A DNA stretch of 52,560 bases from JAIOSM01 sp964565415 (GTDB lineage: Bacteria > Desulfobacterota > Desulfobacteria > Desulfobacterales > Desulfobacteraceae): positions 1 to 52,560 of the forward strand of contig CAZMEX010000018.1 in NCBI GenBank assembly GCA_964565415.1, in the 5' to 3' direction. The notes beneath the pieces were generated by a model, which was given only the letters and a program-made list of their open reading frames with translations, had not been told where the DNA came from and did not search any database. How positions within the stretch are numbered: position 1 is the stretch's first letter; each line of letters starts with the position of its first letter. Shown here one piece after another: positions 1 to 9,455 of this stretch. A program made the translations under genes and the position numbers.

Positions 1-89
1 TTAATTTTTTCAAACTTTTCCGGCAAATATCAATATAGTTTCTCTTCTCTTTTCAGAAGCTTGATTTTTATCTTGACAGGATCAGAAAT

Positions 90-129
90 CCCCTGATACA
101 AGCACAATATGTTGTACTTGTATCAGGGG
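90..129. repeat. long imperfect hairpin downstream of the S1P-lyase-like gene
   Basis: A 13-bp perfect inverted repeat (90-102 with 117-129, arm CCCCTGATACAAG) continues inward past one mismatch into a 4-bp stem (ACAA/TTGT) around a TATG loop. It lies about 120 bases beyond the stop of the minus-strand gene that ends at 249. Neither side has a clean T-run, and a G-run follows on the plus strand, so it is a weak candidate for an intrinsic terminator. It may instead be an mRNA-end structure or a dispersed repeat. The rest of 1-248 holds nothing I can identify. Confidence 0.5.
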
Positions 130-248
130 GGGGTCTTGTTGTATTTGGTTCATTTTTATATCTTTCTTTTAAGCTACATGCTCTACAGTGTTTTCTTTAG
201 AAACAAGATTCTTAATTTTTTTCTATTTAGGGGTGTTGAATATCAGTT

Positions 249-1619
249 TTATACAGAAAACAGATGATCTAAAAACCCATACATCAATTCTGTAACCTGC
301 TGATTTCCCTCTATTGAACCTGCAATACCATATAACGCAGTTGTTTCTGCCACTTCTCCCTCTTTTGTTTTTGCATAGATAACACCCTCTTTTAAGTCAT
401 CTATCCATTGTTTTGCCACATTGGGCACAAAGGTTTGGGGCATTGTTACACAAAAATGCATGGCAGGGGGAAGCTGAAGGCAGTTAAACCGCCACTGCTT
501 TGTCTTCATGAAATCATTAACATGATAAACATCAATTGTGTCAGATAGAAAGCTTATTACAAAAGTTGGATCACCTATAAGAGTCAGCTCACTAATATCT
601 TTCACGCCTTGTTTCATCTCATCTGCGACTTCCATTATGGCTTTAATTGATTTTAAATATCCTTTTTCACCCATATAAATCATGGATGCCCATGTTGCAG
701 CGGTCAAACCACCTGAACGGCTTCCCGCAGCAGTTGGAGAGGCATACAAACCCCCAGCCCAGTCAGGAACATCAAAATATTGAAAACGTCTTAGTTCATT
801 GCTTTTATACAGCACCACTGAAGTGCCTTTTAGTGCAAAGCCAAACTTGTGGGTATCAGCGGACATGGATGTAACCCCATCCAGTCTGAAATCAAAGATC
901 GGAATATCATAACCAAGTTTTTCAATCCACGGTAGAATAAAGCCTCCAAGACATCCATCCACATGGAGTCCGATATCATGTTCCAGGGCTATCTCTGATA
1001 GTGCTTCTATTGGATCAATAAGACCGTAGGGATAGTTGCCTGCACTTCCCACAATTGCTATGGTGTTTTCATTTATAAGTGATTCAACCTTTGCAGGGTC
1101 AACCAGGAAATCAGGTCTGGCAACAGGCACATGAACCATTTTAATTTTAAAATACTTACCTGCCTTGTCAAATGCCGGATGGGCAGTATGGGGCATGATA
1201 ATTTCAGGCAAATCAATGTTTTTTTTGGCTTTTGCAAAATCCCTGTAAGTCTTCATTGCCATAATAATGCTTTCGCTGCCACCTGATGTCATGGTGCCGC
1301 AAACACCCTCCCTGCCATTCAGCATCTTTGCTGTCATGGAGATTATATCACTCTCCATCTTAAACATACTTGGACACAAATCAAACTGAAGAGTATTAAC
1401 ATGGGAAAACAGAGAAAATGCTTTATTTAAAAAATCAAGGTGTTCTTTGCCAGCGTGGTAAAAAGTTCCTGACACCTGACCTTTTTGCCACTTCTCATTC
1501 TCCATTTCTGCCATTTTTGATAAAACATCAAATACTTCATCTTTAGATTTGCCTTGTTTTGGTATGGATACAAAATCTTCAAACTCGCCCTTATAAGGTT
1601 TAAAAGGATCATCGCCCAT
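249..1619 (-). CDS. PLP-dependent decarboxylase/aldolase, sphingosine-1-phosphate lyase-like
   Basis: A 456-residue fold-type I PLP enzyme of the group II decarboxylase superfamily. The sequence tracks the S1P-lyase branch: a VSG(x)FY segment near residue 50, a TSGGSES PLP-phosphate loop, HPAFDKAG, GSAGNYPYG, the cofactor aspartate in HVDGCLGGF, and the Schiff-base lysine K258 in SADTHKFG followed by ALKGTSVVLY. S1P lyases cleave phosphorylated long-chain bases to a fatty aldehyde and phosphoethanolamine; the true substrate here is unknown. It has no membrane anchor, as in the soluble bacterial homologues. It lies 14 bases downstream of the FGGY kinase and is surely co-transcribed. A kinase plus a C-C lyase suggests phosphorylation followed by cleavage of a hydroxylated substrate, which is inference. 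A generic tyrosine/glutamate decarboxylase is less likely. Confidence 0.85.
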   Translation of the reverse strand: MGDDPFKPYKGEFEDFVSIPKQGKSKDEVFDVLSKMAEMENEKWQKGQVSGTFYHAGKEHLDFLNKAFSLFSHVNTLQFDLCPSMFKMESDIISMTAKMLNGREGVCGTMTSGGSESIIMAMKTYRDFAKAKKNIDLPEIIMPHTAHPAFDKAGKYFKIKMVHVPVARPDFLVDPAKVESLINENTIAIVGSAGNYPYGLIDPIEALSEIALEHDIGLHVDGCLGGFILPWIEKLGYDIPIFDFRLDGVTSMSADTHKFGFALKGTSVVLYKSNELRRFQYFDVPDWAGGLYASPTAAGSRSGGLTAATWASMIYMGEKGYLKSIKAIMEVADEMKQGVKDISELTLIGDPTFVISFLSDTIDVYHVNDFMKTKQWRFNCLQLPPAMHFCVTMPQTFVPNVAKQWIDDLKEGVIYAKTKEGEVAETTALYGIAGSIEGNQQVTELMYGFLDHLFSV

Positions 1620-1633
1620 TATCTTTGTTCTCC

Positions 1634-3217
1634 CTATTTTTGATTTAAAGCTTTAAATATTTTCCTGTTACGCTTAAAAATCTCTCTGTACTGCCTGTAC
1701 ATCTTGTCATAGATATCTTTATTTGCTGGATCAGGCTCAAACACTTTTTTAATCTTTGCAAGATTTTTGATCTCATCTAAGGACATCATTCCCAAAGAGT
1801 TAAAGGCAAGCATTGCTGTTCCCCTTACAGCAGTGTTCAGAGGGTCATCCAGCTGATGGATTTTTACATTCATAACATCGGCATGGATCTGTGCTAAAAG
1901 ATCTGACAAAGCACCACCGCCTGAAAAACTAAAGCTTTTAACAGGTTGATTTATGAATTTTTCAGCAGGCCCCTTGGTCCATCTGTTATTAAATGCCAAT
2001 GCTTCAAAAACAGCCCTTGCCATGTGCCTTCTATCTGTACTGAAAGAGAGGTTCAAGAACCCTCCTCTTACGTGGGGATCTTCTGTTGGAACTATTGAGC
2101 CGTTAAGCCAGGGAAGAAAGATTACTCCATTGCTCCCGGCAGGAACATCCTTTGCAGCCTCATTAAAAAGCTCATAGGCATTCTCACCTTTAACACCTGT
2201 ATTGAACTGATCATCAGGATAGACAAAATTTTTCAAAAAATACTCCACACATTTCCCTCCGGCACCCTGCTCTCCCAGCATATAATAGCGTGACTTAAAA
2301 GGACTTGGGATGGATGTTATAAAATGTTTAAGATCGGTTTTTTTAAATGGAATGTGGCAGGTCATATAAAGGGTTGTGCCAATATAAATAATCATTTCAA
2401 AATCGTTTATGGCACCGCTGCCAATAAGGGATGCATTGGAGTCACTGATTCCTGCAATTACTTTTGTGGATCTATCAAGCCCCAACTCCTCTGCAACTGA
2501 AAGATCAAGCAAACCTGCAACACCATTGTTATCAATAATCTCAGGGAATTTTTCCTTTTCAAGCCCTGCAAGTTTTAAAAGTGTCTTATTGTACTCTTTT
2601 ATTTCTAAGTTGCGATTATCCATGATCATAAAAGGAGCCATGGATTTCTGGGTTGCAGTGATTTTGCCTGTAAGACGGGAGGTCAGGTAATCCATGGGTT
2701 CAAGAAACTTATATGTTTTTTCATAAATCTCTTTTCTCTCATTTTTTATAAACAGGACATGTCCCAGAGAATCCACACCAGAATGGGTAGGAGCAAGCCC
2801 TGTAAGTCTGATCCACTTAAGCAGCTTAATTAAATTATAACCTTCAACCTCAGGAAATCCACCAGACATTTTCCTGTTATATTGCCCGCCCCTGGTATCA
2901 AGCCAGTGAACAGCATTCATGAGATGTTCACCATGTTCATCCACAGGCACAGCAAGGCACCATTGGGAATCAACACCGATTGCAATAATATCTTTTGCAT
3001 CAACCAATGCAAGTTCCAGCACCTCTTTAATGGCAATTTTTGTCTCTGTCCACCACTCAGCCGGATTCTGTTCAGCACCGCCACCAGATAAAAGCAGTGT
3101 TTCAATATTCTTTTCAATGGTTTGAACTACTTTGCCCCTATCAGATACAAGACCAACCTTGGGACCACCGCTCCCAAGATCAATAGCCAATACATATTTT
3201 GTCAAACTATTAGCCAT
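1634..3217 (-). CDS. FGGY-family carbohydrate kinase (xylulokinase-like)
   Basis: A 527-residue member of the FGGY sugar-kinase family (xylulo-, glycero- and gluconokinases), which phosphorylates a polyol or sugar with ATP. The N-terminal domain opens with the phosphate-binding loop LAIDLGSGGPKVG; the C-terminal domain carries the adenosine motif SFSGGGALSDLLAQ. Length fits the family (about 500). The start at ATANSL-type N-terminus (MANSLTK) lacks a strong Shine-Dalgarno sequence, but it puts the DLGSGG loop at the usual distance. It is the first gene of a two-gene unit with the S1P-lyase-like enzyme and is divergent from the aspartate decarboxylase gene at 3390. Sugar specificity cannot be read from the sequence. 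Confidence 0.88.
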   Translation of the reverse strand: MANSLTKYVLAIDLGSGGPKVGLVSDRGKVVQTIEKNIETLLLSGGGAEQNPAEWWTETKIAIKEVLELALVDAKDIIAIGVDSQWCLAVPVDEHGEHLMNAVHWLDTRGGQYNRKMSGGFPEVEGYNLIKLLKWIRLTGLAPTHSGVDSLGHVLFIKNERKEIYEKTYKFLEPMDYLTSRLTGKITATQKSMAPFMIMDNRNLEIKEYNKTLLKLAGLEKEKFPEIIDNNGVAGLLDLSVAEELGLDRSTKVIAGISDSNASLIGSGAINDFEMIIYIGTTLYMTCHIPFKKTDLKHFITSIPSPFKSRYYMLGEQGAGGKCVEYFLKNFVYPDDQFNTGVKGENAYELFNEAAKDVPAGSNGVIFLPWLNGSIVPTEDPHVRGGFLNLSFSTDRRHMARAVFEALAFNNRWTKGPAEKFINQPVKSFSFSGGGALSDLLAQIHADVMNVKIHQLDDPLNTAVRGTAMLAFNSLGMMSLDEIKNLAKIKKVFEPDPANKDIYDKMYRQYREIFKRNRKIFKALNQK

Positions 3218-3389
3218 ATCAACAGCACCAATCTAAAAATTTAAAAATTCCTCTCGCCATCACAATTTCCATATCATAATTGAATAAATAATCAACAAGT
3301 TTGTCGCAAACAGATAGATAATCTGATATATAAGAATCCAAAATTAAAAAACATTATTAAATTAATGGTTAGAAGACTGAGCATAAGAT

Positions 3390-5015
3390 ATGGACAATGA
3401 TAAAAGACCAATTGAACTGATTGCTACCTGGGACACGCTTCAAAGAATATTCATACGCCCTGAAGATGAGGCATCAAGAAAAACTCTCTTAAAATATATG
3501 GAGCAGATTCTTTTTGGACTCCATGATTTTTTAAATACCCATGTTGGTGTTACAGAAGAGATAAGCCTGAAGGACCTTACAAAAGATTTTAAGGATACTG
3601 TCATAAACAAAGAACCTGAAAAAAAACTTGCCAATGTAATAACAGATATAATTGATCAGATCGCTCCCAAAGCTGTCAATATTGCATCGCCATATTTTGT
3701 AGGGCATATGACCTCTGCCCTGCCCTTTTTTATGGTACATTTAAAAACAATAATTACTGCATTGAATCAAAACATAAATAAACTTGAAACTTCTAAAATT
3801 CTATCTGTTATTGAAAAGCAGATCCTTGCAAAAATACACAGGCTTATTTTTAACAAGGGAGAAAAATTTTATCGAAAACATGTTCAAAGCGTGGATACAT
3901 CTTTAGGAGCATTTACAGCAGGAGGAACAACAGCTAATCTTACAGCTCTATGGGTTGCCAGAAACAAACTTTTTTCTGCCCATAAAAACTTTGAAGGCGT
4001 TGAAGCTGAGGGTATTGCAAAAACAATGCAAGCTTGTTCTGTGGATCGGATTGTAATACTTGTTCCAAAACGGGGACACTTCTCCTTAAAAAAAGCAGGA
4101 GGGGTCCTGGGAATAGGAAATAAAAATGTAATCCCCATCGGAATGGATAAAAACCATAGAATTGACTTGAATGAACTTGAAAAAACCATAAAAGAGTTGT
4201 CTTCACAAAACAAGACAAGAATTGCCGCTGTTGTCGGCATTGCAGGAGCAACCGAGACAGGTCTTATTGATCCCCTATCTGAAATAGCACAAATATGTAA
4301 AGAGAACTCTATCTTTTTCCATGTTGATGCAGCCTGGGGAGGTCCTGTCATGCTTTCGGAAAAACATGCCCACCTATTAAATGGTATTGAGCAGGCAGAC
4401 TCTGTAACAATTGACTGTCACAAACAGTTTTACATGCCCATGACAAGTGGCATGATATATTTTAATGACCCCCTTGCAATGGATCAAATAGCCTACCATT
4501 CAAACTATGTTAATCGCATGGGCAGTGTGGATATTGGAATTAAAACCCTGGAAGGTTCAAGGGAAGCAAACTCTTTAATACTTGACAGTGCATTAAAAAT
4601 TATGGGAAGCCGAGGCTATGCTCTTATTATTGATCATGGCATTAAAACAGCAAAAGAGTTTGCAAAAGAGATTAAAAAAAGAGAGAATTTTCAACTTGTT
4701 TTAGAGCCTGAACTCAATATTGTAACATATAGAGTTGTCCCTGATGATTTTGAACTAAAACTTAAAAATGCTCCGGAAAATAAAAAGAAAGAAATTGAAA
4801 ATCTCCTCAACGATATAAATATAAAGGTTCAAAGAAAACAGAGGGAACAGGGGAAGAGTTTTGTCTCAAGAACAAGATTTAAAATATCGAAAAAAAATAC
4901 GACCCAAAGTGTTGTTCTCAGGTGTGTCATAATGAGCCCCATGACAAATATTGATATTTTAAAGGAAATTCTGGATGAACAACAAGATATCTTTAAAAGG
5001 CTTGATATTGATTAA
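3390..5015 (+). CDS. panP: PLP-dependent aspartate 1-decarboxylase, PanP type
   Basis: A 541-residue group II PLP decarboxylase. The active-site stretch HVDAAWGGP..LSEKHAHLLNGIEQADS, followed by IDCHKQFYMPMTSG (Schiff-base lysine K345), matches the PanP family, known in Vibrio to decarboxylate L-aspartate to beta-alanine for pantothenate and CoA where the pyruvoyl PanD is absent. The N-terminal 100 residues and the long C-terminal domain also fit that family in length. It is divergent from the FGGY kinase gene across 172 bases and convergent with the peptidase gene that ends at 5032. A general glutamate or aromatic amino-acid decarboxylase is the alternative. Beta-alanine supply would matter here because the window also encodes a phosphopantetheine-dependent type of megasynthase, but that link is speculative. 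Confidence 0.85.
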   Translation: MDNDKRPIELIATWDTLQRIFIRPEDEASRKTLLKYMEQILFGLHDFLNTHVGVTEEISLKDLTKDFKDTVINKEPEKKLANVITDIIDQIAPKAVNIASPYFVGHMTSALPFFMVHLKTIITALNQNINKLETSKILSVIEKQILAKIHRLIFNKGEKFYRKHVQSVDTSLGAFTAGGTTANLTALWVARNKLFSAHKNFEGVEAEGIAKTMQACSVDRIVILVPKRGHFSLKKAGGVLGIGNKNVIPIGMDKNHRIDLNELEKTIKELSSQNKTRIAAVVGIAGATETGLIDPLSEIAQICKENSIFFHVDAAWGGPVMLSEKHAHLLNGIEQADSVTIDCHKQFYMPMTSGMIYFNDPLAMDQIAYHSNYVNRMGSVDIGIKTLEGSREANSLILDSALKIMGSRGYALIIDHGIKTAKEFAKEIKKRENFQLVLEPELNIVTYRVVPDDFELKLKNAPENKKKEIENLLNDINIKVQRKQREQGKSFVSRTRFKISKKNTTQSVVLRCVIMSPMTNIDILKEILDEQQDIFKRLDID

Positions 5016-5031
5016 TTTTTACCAGAGAATA

Positions 5032-6003
5032 TTATTGCGCTCTTTTTAAATCCCCATAACTTTTTAAATCATATAAAGACCCGGCATTTTTCACAGCTTC
5101 AACAACAGCTCTCTCCATTACCCTTGCAGCAAGCAGCCCCACAACACTTAAATCAGCATTGATATTTCCCAGCGACATGGCAAAAATTGTATCACCATCA
5201 AACATTGAATGGGCAGGTCGCATTGTCCTTGCAAATCCGTTTTGAGCCATAGAGCTTAGTTTTGTAACCTGGGCTTTGGTAAATTCAGCATTAGTAGCTA
5301 TTATACCAATGCTGGTGTTGCCGGTAAAAGGGTTTTTATTATCAGCATATGATTTAATTAATATCTCTTCTGTATCATTGAAAGTCTTCATATCATCATT
5401 CAGCGGTGCTGCAAGTTTTTCCCTGGTAAGAGGATCTATCACGTCTCCAAGACAATTGACTGCAACCAGTGCACCAACTTTCAAATCACCGACCTTACAG
5501 GCAAAATGCCCAATGCCGGTTTTCACAGCCCTTGACATCCCAAGAATTTTGCCTGCAGAAGCCCCGGTGCCAGCACCCACACAACCCTGTGCCAACTCAG
5601 CAGCACTTGCATTTAAGCAAGCCTGATAACCCATCTGCTTGTCCGGTCTTATGGCATGATCTCCAAGAGCAAGGTCAAACAGGGCTGCACCGCATACAAT
5701 CGGAACCTTAGTAACCTGCACATCAAAACCAATATTATTCTCTTCAAGATACTGCATAACTCCTGCTGCAGCATCTAAACCAAACGCGCTTCCACCTGTA
5801 AGCAATACAGCATGAACCCTTTGGACAAGATTAACCGGATCTAAAAGATCTGTCTCTCTTGTGCCTGGTGCACCTCCTCGGACATCAACTCCAACTACTG
5901 CACCATTATCACAAATAATTACAGTACATCCTGTTCCTGCCTTTAAATTCTCAGCATGGCCGACTTTAATGCCGTTAATCTCCATAAAATCAATCTGTTT
6001 CAA
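5032..6003 (-). CDS. P1 family peptidase (DmpA/S58-type aminopeptidase)
   Basis: A 323-residue protein of the P1/S58 (DmpA, L-aminopeptidase/D-esterase) family, whose members self-cleave to expose an N-terminal nucleophile. Seen: INGIKVGHA at the start, GGAPGTRETDLLDP, the TGGSAFGLDAAAGVM block, and NTSIGIIATNA around the expected processing/nucleophile site near residue 240. The C-terminal RPAHSMFDGDTIFA motif is also typical. No signal peptide is visible, so it should be cytoplasmic. It stands alone: its stop is 16 bases from the convergent panP stop. Peptide or amide specificity is unknown. Confidence 0.88.
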   Translation of the reverse strand: MKQIDFMEINGIKVGHAENLKAGTGCTVIICDNGAVVGVDVRGGAPGTRETDLLDPVNLVQRVHAVLLTGGSAFGLDAAAGVMQYLEENNIGFDVQVTKVPIVCGAALFDLALGDHAIRPDKQMGYQACLNASAAELAQGCVGAGTGASAGKILGMSRAVKTGIGHFACKVGDLKVGALVAVNCLGDVIDPLTREKLAAPLNDDMKTFNDTEEILIKSYADNKNPFTGNTSIGIIATNAEFTKAQVTKLSSMAQNGFARTMRPAHSMFDGDTIFAMSLGNINADLSVVGLLAARVMERAVVEAVKNAGSLYDLKSYGDLKRAQ

Positions 6004-6180
6004 CTTAACAACCCTCCTGATTATTTTAATACAATTGTATCCATTTAATCACATTCAAAACAATATGCCACCTATAAAAAAACTATTAGCCTTAACTTGA
6101 ACAAATCATTCCCTATATTGATGCACAAATTTATAAACTTTTCCAAGATATCCATGAAAGGCTTTGGGTAAGGGCAAAGT

Positions 6181-6214
6181 AAAACAGGGCTGGTTATTTA
6201 CCCAGCCCTGTTTT
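6181..6214. terminator. bidirectional terminator downstream of the CARDB gene
   Basis: A perfect 13-bp inverted repeat (AAAACAGGGCTGG, 6181-6193, with 6202-6214) and an 8-base loop. The A/T-rich outer ends give a T-run on either strand. It lies 31 bases beyond the stop of the CARDB gene. The remainder of 6004-6244 is the leader of the peptidase gene, with no further signal I can support. Confidence 0.85.
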
Positions 6215-6244
6215 GTTGGTAATAGCTATTCAGCTCAAAAAAAA

Positions 6245-7561
6245 CTATCCAAGTATTGTAAAATTGTGATGGAGATTTCCGCCGGGAGCTCCATTTTTAT
6301 CACCGTCAAGTTTTTGACCAGAAGTATCCTTTACTGAATCAGTAATGGTCAGATCAAAAAAACAATCAGAATCAAAGGTGCACAGATCATGAAAATCCCG
6401 GGCAGAAGTCCACACCAGTGTACGCTTGTTCAACCACACAATGGTGCCCATGGCATTTGGATCCTTTTCAGTTTTGACCCGTAAAGTTGATCTGCCAATC
6501 ACAGTGGTTTTTAGCACATCCTTATTAAATTTAACTGTGATACGAATTCTATTGTCCACAAGCTGATAATTCTGGGAATGAATAAGATTGATAACCTGCA
6601 ATGGTTTTTGACTTTGAGTTTCACGACACTGAAGTCTTTTAACCATGGTGTTATTTTGCTCATTTGATTCATTGATTTTCTTATGGACATCAGCAACAAC
6701 CTTTACATAATGAAAACCTGGGGAAAGCTGAATGCCAGCTGATCCTTTAAACCACAATTTTGTAACTGCACCACCCGGAGTTTTAAGAATACCTCTGGGA
6801 TCAAACATTTTGATTGCCATACCACCCCATGGAGTACCATCCATATGCATTTGAATGCCTGCATTGGTAGTAGCTGCACCTGAATAAACCCAGCCGGGTA
6901 AACCTGCTGAACCAATATTCTTAATTGTAACTTCAATCCAGCAATCTTTTACAACCTTGAGATTGGAAACAATTAAATCAGGTTTATCCTTGCCTTTAAC
7001 ACTGAGCTTAAGGCAGATTGTATTATTGTTTTCATTTGATTCATGTACCACTCTGCCCGGATCAACAATGCCTCCAAGGCAATATTTACCAGCAGGAGTA
7101 TCAGCCGGGATCACTAATATGTTGTTAAGATAGAATACCTTACTCTGATTGGGTTTTAAATCAGGGGTATTGCTGATTCTGCCACCCTTAAGAAGCACAT
7201 CGTCGGAAAAAGAATTTGAATAACCTGCAAAGGACACGGGAAGATGCCCATCTGATGAAAGGGTTAAATCAATCATATAGCCTTTTGAACCAGCAGTTTT
7301 AGTCCCCCTTGCCACTCCTTTGCCGATATTTCTTACAACAACCTTGCAATTTGGTATTGCTTTACCTGGTTTTTGCACATGGGATGCAGTAATTGTAACC
7401 ACCAGATCAGGCAGACCCTTTGGAACTCTGGGGGTCAATACCGTTTTTTTCTTCATTTTAGTTTGTTGAATAAAGGGTTTGGCTTTGGTGCCTGCCCAGG
7501 ATAATGGAGAAACACATAACATAAAACATAATGCCATTAAAATAGATACTGAATTTTTCAT
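6245..7561 (-). CDS. secreted CARDB-domain protein
   Basis: A 438-residue exported protein. Residues 1-23 form a Sec signal peptide (basic start, hydrophobic core, cleavage near SWAG). After a basic linker come two CARDB (cell-adhesion-related, immunoglobulin-like) modules. The first begins at GLPDLVVTITAS and contains the typical VVRNIGKGVA and NENNNTICLKLSV; the second begins at KPDLIVSNLKVV and ends in NESNEQNNTMVKRL. The last 110 residues look like an SbsA/Big_5-type Ig domain (IRITVKFNKDV, then LDGDKNG). It probably acts at the cell surface or extracellularly in adhesion or binding. It is a single gene with a good Shine-Dalgarno site (TAGGAGGTA) and its own terminator. Confidence 0.8.
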   Translation of the reverse strand: MKNSVSILMALCFMLCVSPLSWAGTKAKPFIQQTKMKKKTVLTPRVPKGLPDLVVTITASHVQKPGKAIPNCKVVVRNIGKGVARGTKTAGSKGYMIDLTLSSDGHLPVSFAGYSNSFSDDVLLKGGRISNTPDLKPNQSKVFYLNNILVIPADTPAGKYCLGGIVDPGRVVHESNENNNTICLKLSVKGKDKPDLIVSNLKVVKDCWIEVTIKNIGSAGLPGWVYSGAATTNAGIQMHMDGTPWGGMAIKMFDPRGILKTPGGAVTKLWFKGSAGIQLSPGFHYVKVVADVHKKINESNEQNNTMVKRLQCRETQSQKPLQVINLIHSQNYQLVDNRIRITVKFNKDVLKTTVIGRSTLRVKTEKDPNAMGTIVWLNKRTLVWTSARDFHDLCTFDSDCFFDLTITDSVKDTSGQKLDGDKNGAPGGNLHHNFTILG

Positions 7562-7891
7562 TTTACCTCCTAAGTAATATTTACTCTTTTCTTTTTAATT
7601 AATCCCAGAACTATAACATAAACGATCTGAGAATTAATTTACCCTGCCTTTTATTTAAGAAGTGTGTTAAAGGCGGGCAAAGGTTCAAAAAAAAATCCCC
7701 CAAAAAAATATACCCATATACCTTTAGTGAAAGCAATGGCTTTTCCTGGTTGCCCAAGGTCTGCCACGACCTTTGGTATGTTCCAGCTTGATCCGATGGG
7801 TGACTTGTTGAGGCAAGGCAACAGCAATATTATTTTACTATCAAATAAATTGGGGTTTGTTTAAAAAATGGCAAATAACCATATAAATGTA
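7562..7891. other. gene-free 330-base stretch with nested inverted repeats
   Basis: No convincing gene. The left part is the promoter/leader side of the CARDB gene. Positions 7748-7823 show a nested arrangement: GTTGCC near 7749 can pair with GGCAAC near 7818, enclosing a hairpin CCAAGGTC/GACCTTTGG (7754-7761 with 7768-7776). A 66-codon plus-strand frame runs through it but lacks a ribosome site and family resemblance. It could be a structured RNA, a small repeat element or a gene remnant. Confidence 0.3.
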
Positions 7892-8347
7892 TTATACATA
7901 TCTCGGTCTGGTTTTGTTCTCCTCATAAAACTGCTCTATTCCTTTCACTTTGATCTTTTCATTGATCAATACCCATCTCCTGTAAAGATCATCATCAAAA
8001 TTTGTTCTTGTACAGGGAAACTCATCACACTGATGGCAAAAATCAATCTGTTTCTCCTGGTGGCAGCTGCGCACTCCACACTCCTTAAACAGTTTGCACT
8101 GTTCATTCCTGCACCCTTTGCAGTTTGCTGAAGCAAAGTAATTCAGCAACTCTTTGAAGTCAGGGTATTTTTTAAAAATCGGATCACCAATCAATGTTTC
8201 AAATCTTTTGGCATACATATCAAATTTACCTAAGCTATCTTTAAGCTGTAAACTATACTTACGGATATCTCCATTCACATGGGCAAAACACTTTTCACAA
8301 CTCAGACCGCAGGGGGCTAATGATGCTTTAATTTTCTCAGTTATCAA
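7892..8347 (-). CDS. DUF3795 cysteine-rich protein
   Basis: A 151-residue protein of the DUF3795 type: APCGLSCEKCF at the start, then CKGCRNEQCKLFKECGVRSCHQ and FCHQCDEFPC, 14 cysteines in all, arranged as expected for zinc or Fe-S binding. Function is not established for the family. I chose a TTG start at 8347 because AAAGGAGG lies 7 bases upstream; the longer frame to 8452 would add 35 residues outside the family pattern and run into the regulator gene. It is divergent from the GlxA-like regulator, which may control it. Confidence 0.8.
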   Translation of the reverse strand: MITEKIKASLAPCGLSCEKCFAHVNGDIRKYSLQLKDSLGKFDMYAKRFETLIGDPIFKKYPDFKELLNYFASANCKGCRNEQCKLFKECGVRSCHQEKQIDFCHQCDEFPCTRTNFDDDLYRRWVLINEKIKVKGIEQFYEENKTRPRYV

Positions 8348-8426
8348 TTTTTTCCTCCTTTTATTAATTGAATAATCTTGATTATAATTGTTGCATTTAT
8401 TAAAAGAAAGTGGCATAAACGACAAT

Positions 8427-9455
8427 ATGAAAGGTGATATCGACAAAACCATAAAAGAAGTTACTATTCTAGGACTTTATAACTCCATGGCAACTACCAT
8501 TTTTGGTCCAATGGATATCTTGAATCAGGCAGGGCGACTGTTCAATCGTGTGAGCAACTCTCCCCAAACCCCATTTTTTAATGTTACCATTGCCTCTCCT
8601 GATGGGCAACCCATCCAGTGTACAAACAATGTTCTGATCCAACCCCATTGCAGTATTGAGGCAGTTGATAAAACAGATTTGATTATCATTGCATCTGCTA
8701 CCTGCATTGAAAAAATTCTTCAAAAAAATCCGGAATTGATTCCATGGCTTTTAGGGCAATATAATAATGGTACGCAAATAGCCAGTATCTGCACAGGCGT
8801 GTTTTTACTTGCAGAGACGGGTTTGCTGAATGGGAAGTCTGCAACTCTGCACTGGGGATTTACAGAGATATTCCGAAAAAAATATCCCCATATCAATTTA
8901 AAGCAGGACAGAATGTTCATTGATCAGGGTCGGTTATATTGTTCAGCAGGATTTAGTGCAGGGCTTGATTTAACCCTTTACCTTGTGGAAAAATTCTGTG
9001 GCAGACAAGCTGCAGTGGAGTGTGCAAAAACCATGGTTTTAGATTTGGGGCGAGAACTGCAATCGCCCTATGACTGTTTTCTGTTTCCCAAAAACCATGA
9101 TGATACATTAGTGATTAGCGCCCAGAGATGGATAGAACAGAATCACACCCAATCAATTGATTATAACTTGCTTGCTGAAAAACATCAGATAAGCCGTCGT
9201 TCATTGGAGCGTAAATTCAAAAAGGCAACCGGTATTACTCCGCTTGGTTATTTACAACAGATAAGAGTGGAAGCAGCCAAAGGTCTGCTGGAAAAAAACA
9301 GCCTGACCTTTAGTGAAATCACCTATCTGGTCGGGTATGAAGACATTGCCTTTTTCAGAAAAATATTCCTACGTTTTACTGGTCTTAAACCAAAGGAATA
9401 TCAACAAAGATTTAAGGGGTATTCAACACTGCCTGAAAATGGGGTAAACTCTTGA
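8427..9455 (+). CDS. GlxA-type AraC-family transcriptional regulator
   Basis: About 342 residues. Residues 10-190 form a DJ-1/PfpI-like ligand domain: VTILGLYNSMATTIFGPMDILNQAG, then SICTGVFLLAETGLLNGKSATLHW, which carries the nucleophile-elbow cysteine position. The C-terminal 100 residues hold two AraC helix-turn-helix motifs (LAEKHQISRRSLERKFKKATG and a second ending GYEDIAFFRKIFLRFTG, then LKPKEYQQRF). Such regulators respond to small metabolites, often amines or amino-acid derivatives. The ATG at 8427 gives the family's usual length; a TTG at 8388 would add 13 residues. The stop overlaps the start of the release-factor gene. Confidence 0.85.
   Translation: MKGDIDKTIKEVTILGLYNSMATTIFGPMDILNQAGRLFNRVSNSPQTPFFNVTIASPDGQPIQCTNNVLIQPHCSIEAVDKTDLIIIASATCIEKILQKNPELIPWLLGQYNNGTQIASICTGVFLLAETGLLNGKSATLHWGFTEIFRKKYPHINLKQDRMFIDQGRLYCSAGFSAGLDLTLYLVEKFCGRQAAVECAKTMVLDLGRELQSPYDCFLFPKNHDDTLVISAQRWIEQNHTQSIDYNLLAEKHQISRRSLERKFKKATGITPLGYLQQIRVEAAKGLLEKNSLTFSEITYLVGYEDIAFFRKIFLRFTGLKPKEYQQRFKGYSTLPENGVNS

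Noticed and set aside
3884..4351. 155-codon frame antisense to panP
   Set aside because: Lies opposite the conserved PLP-binding region; no independent support.
7664..7864. 66-codon plus-strand gene
   Set aside because: Non-ATG start, no ribosome site, biased composition and overlap with inverted repeats; no recognisable family.
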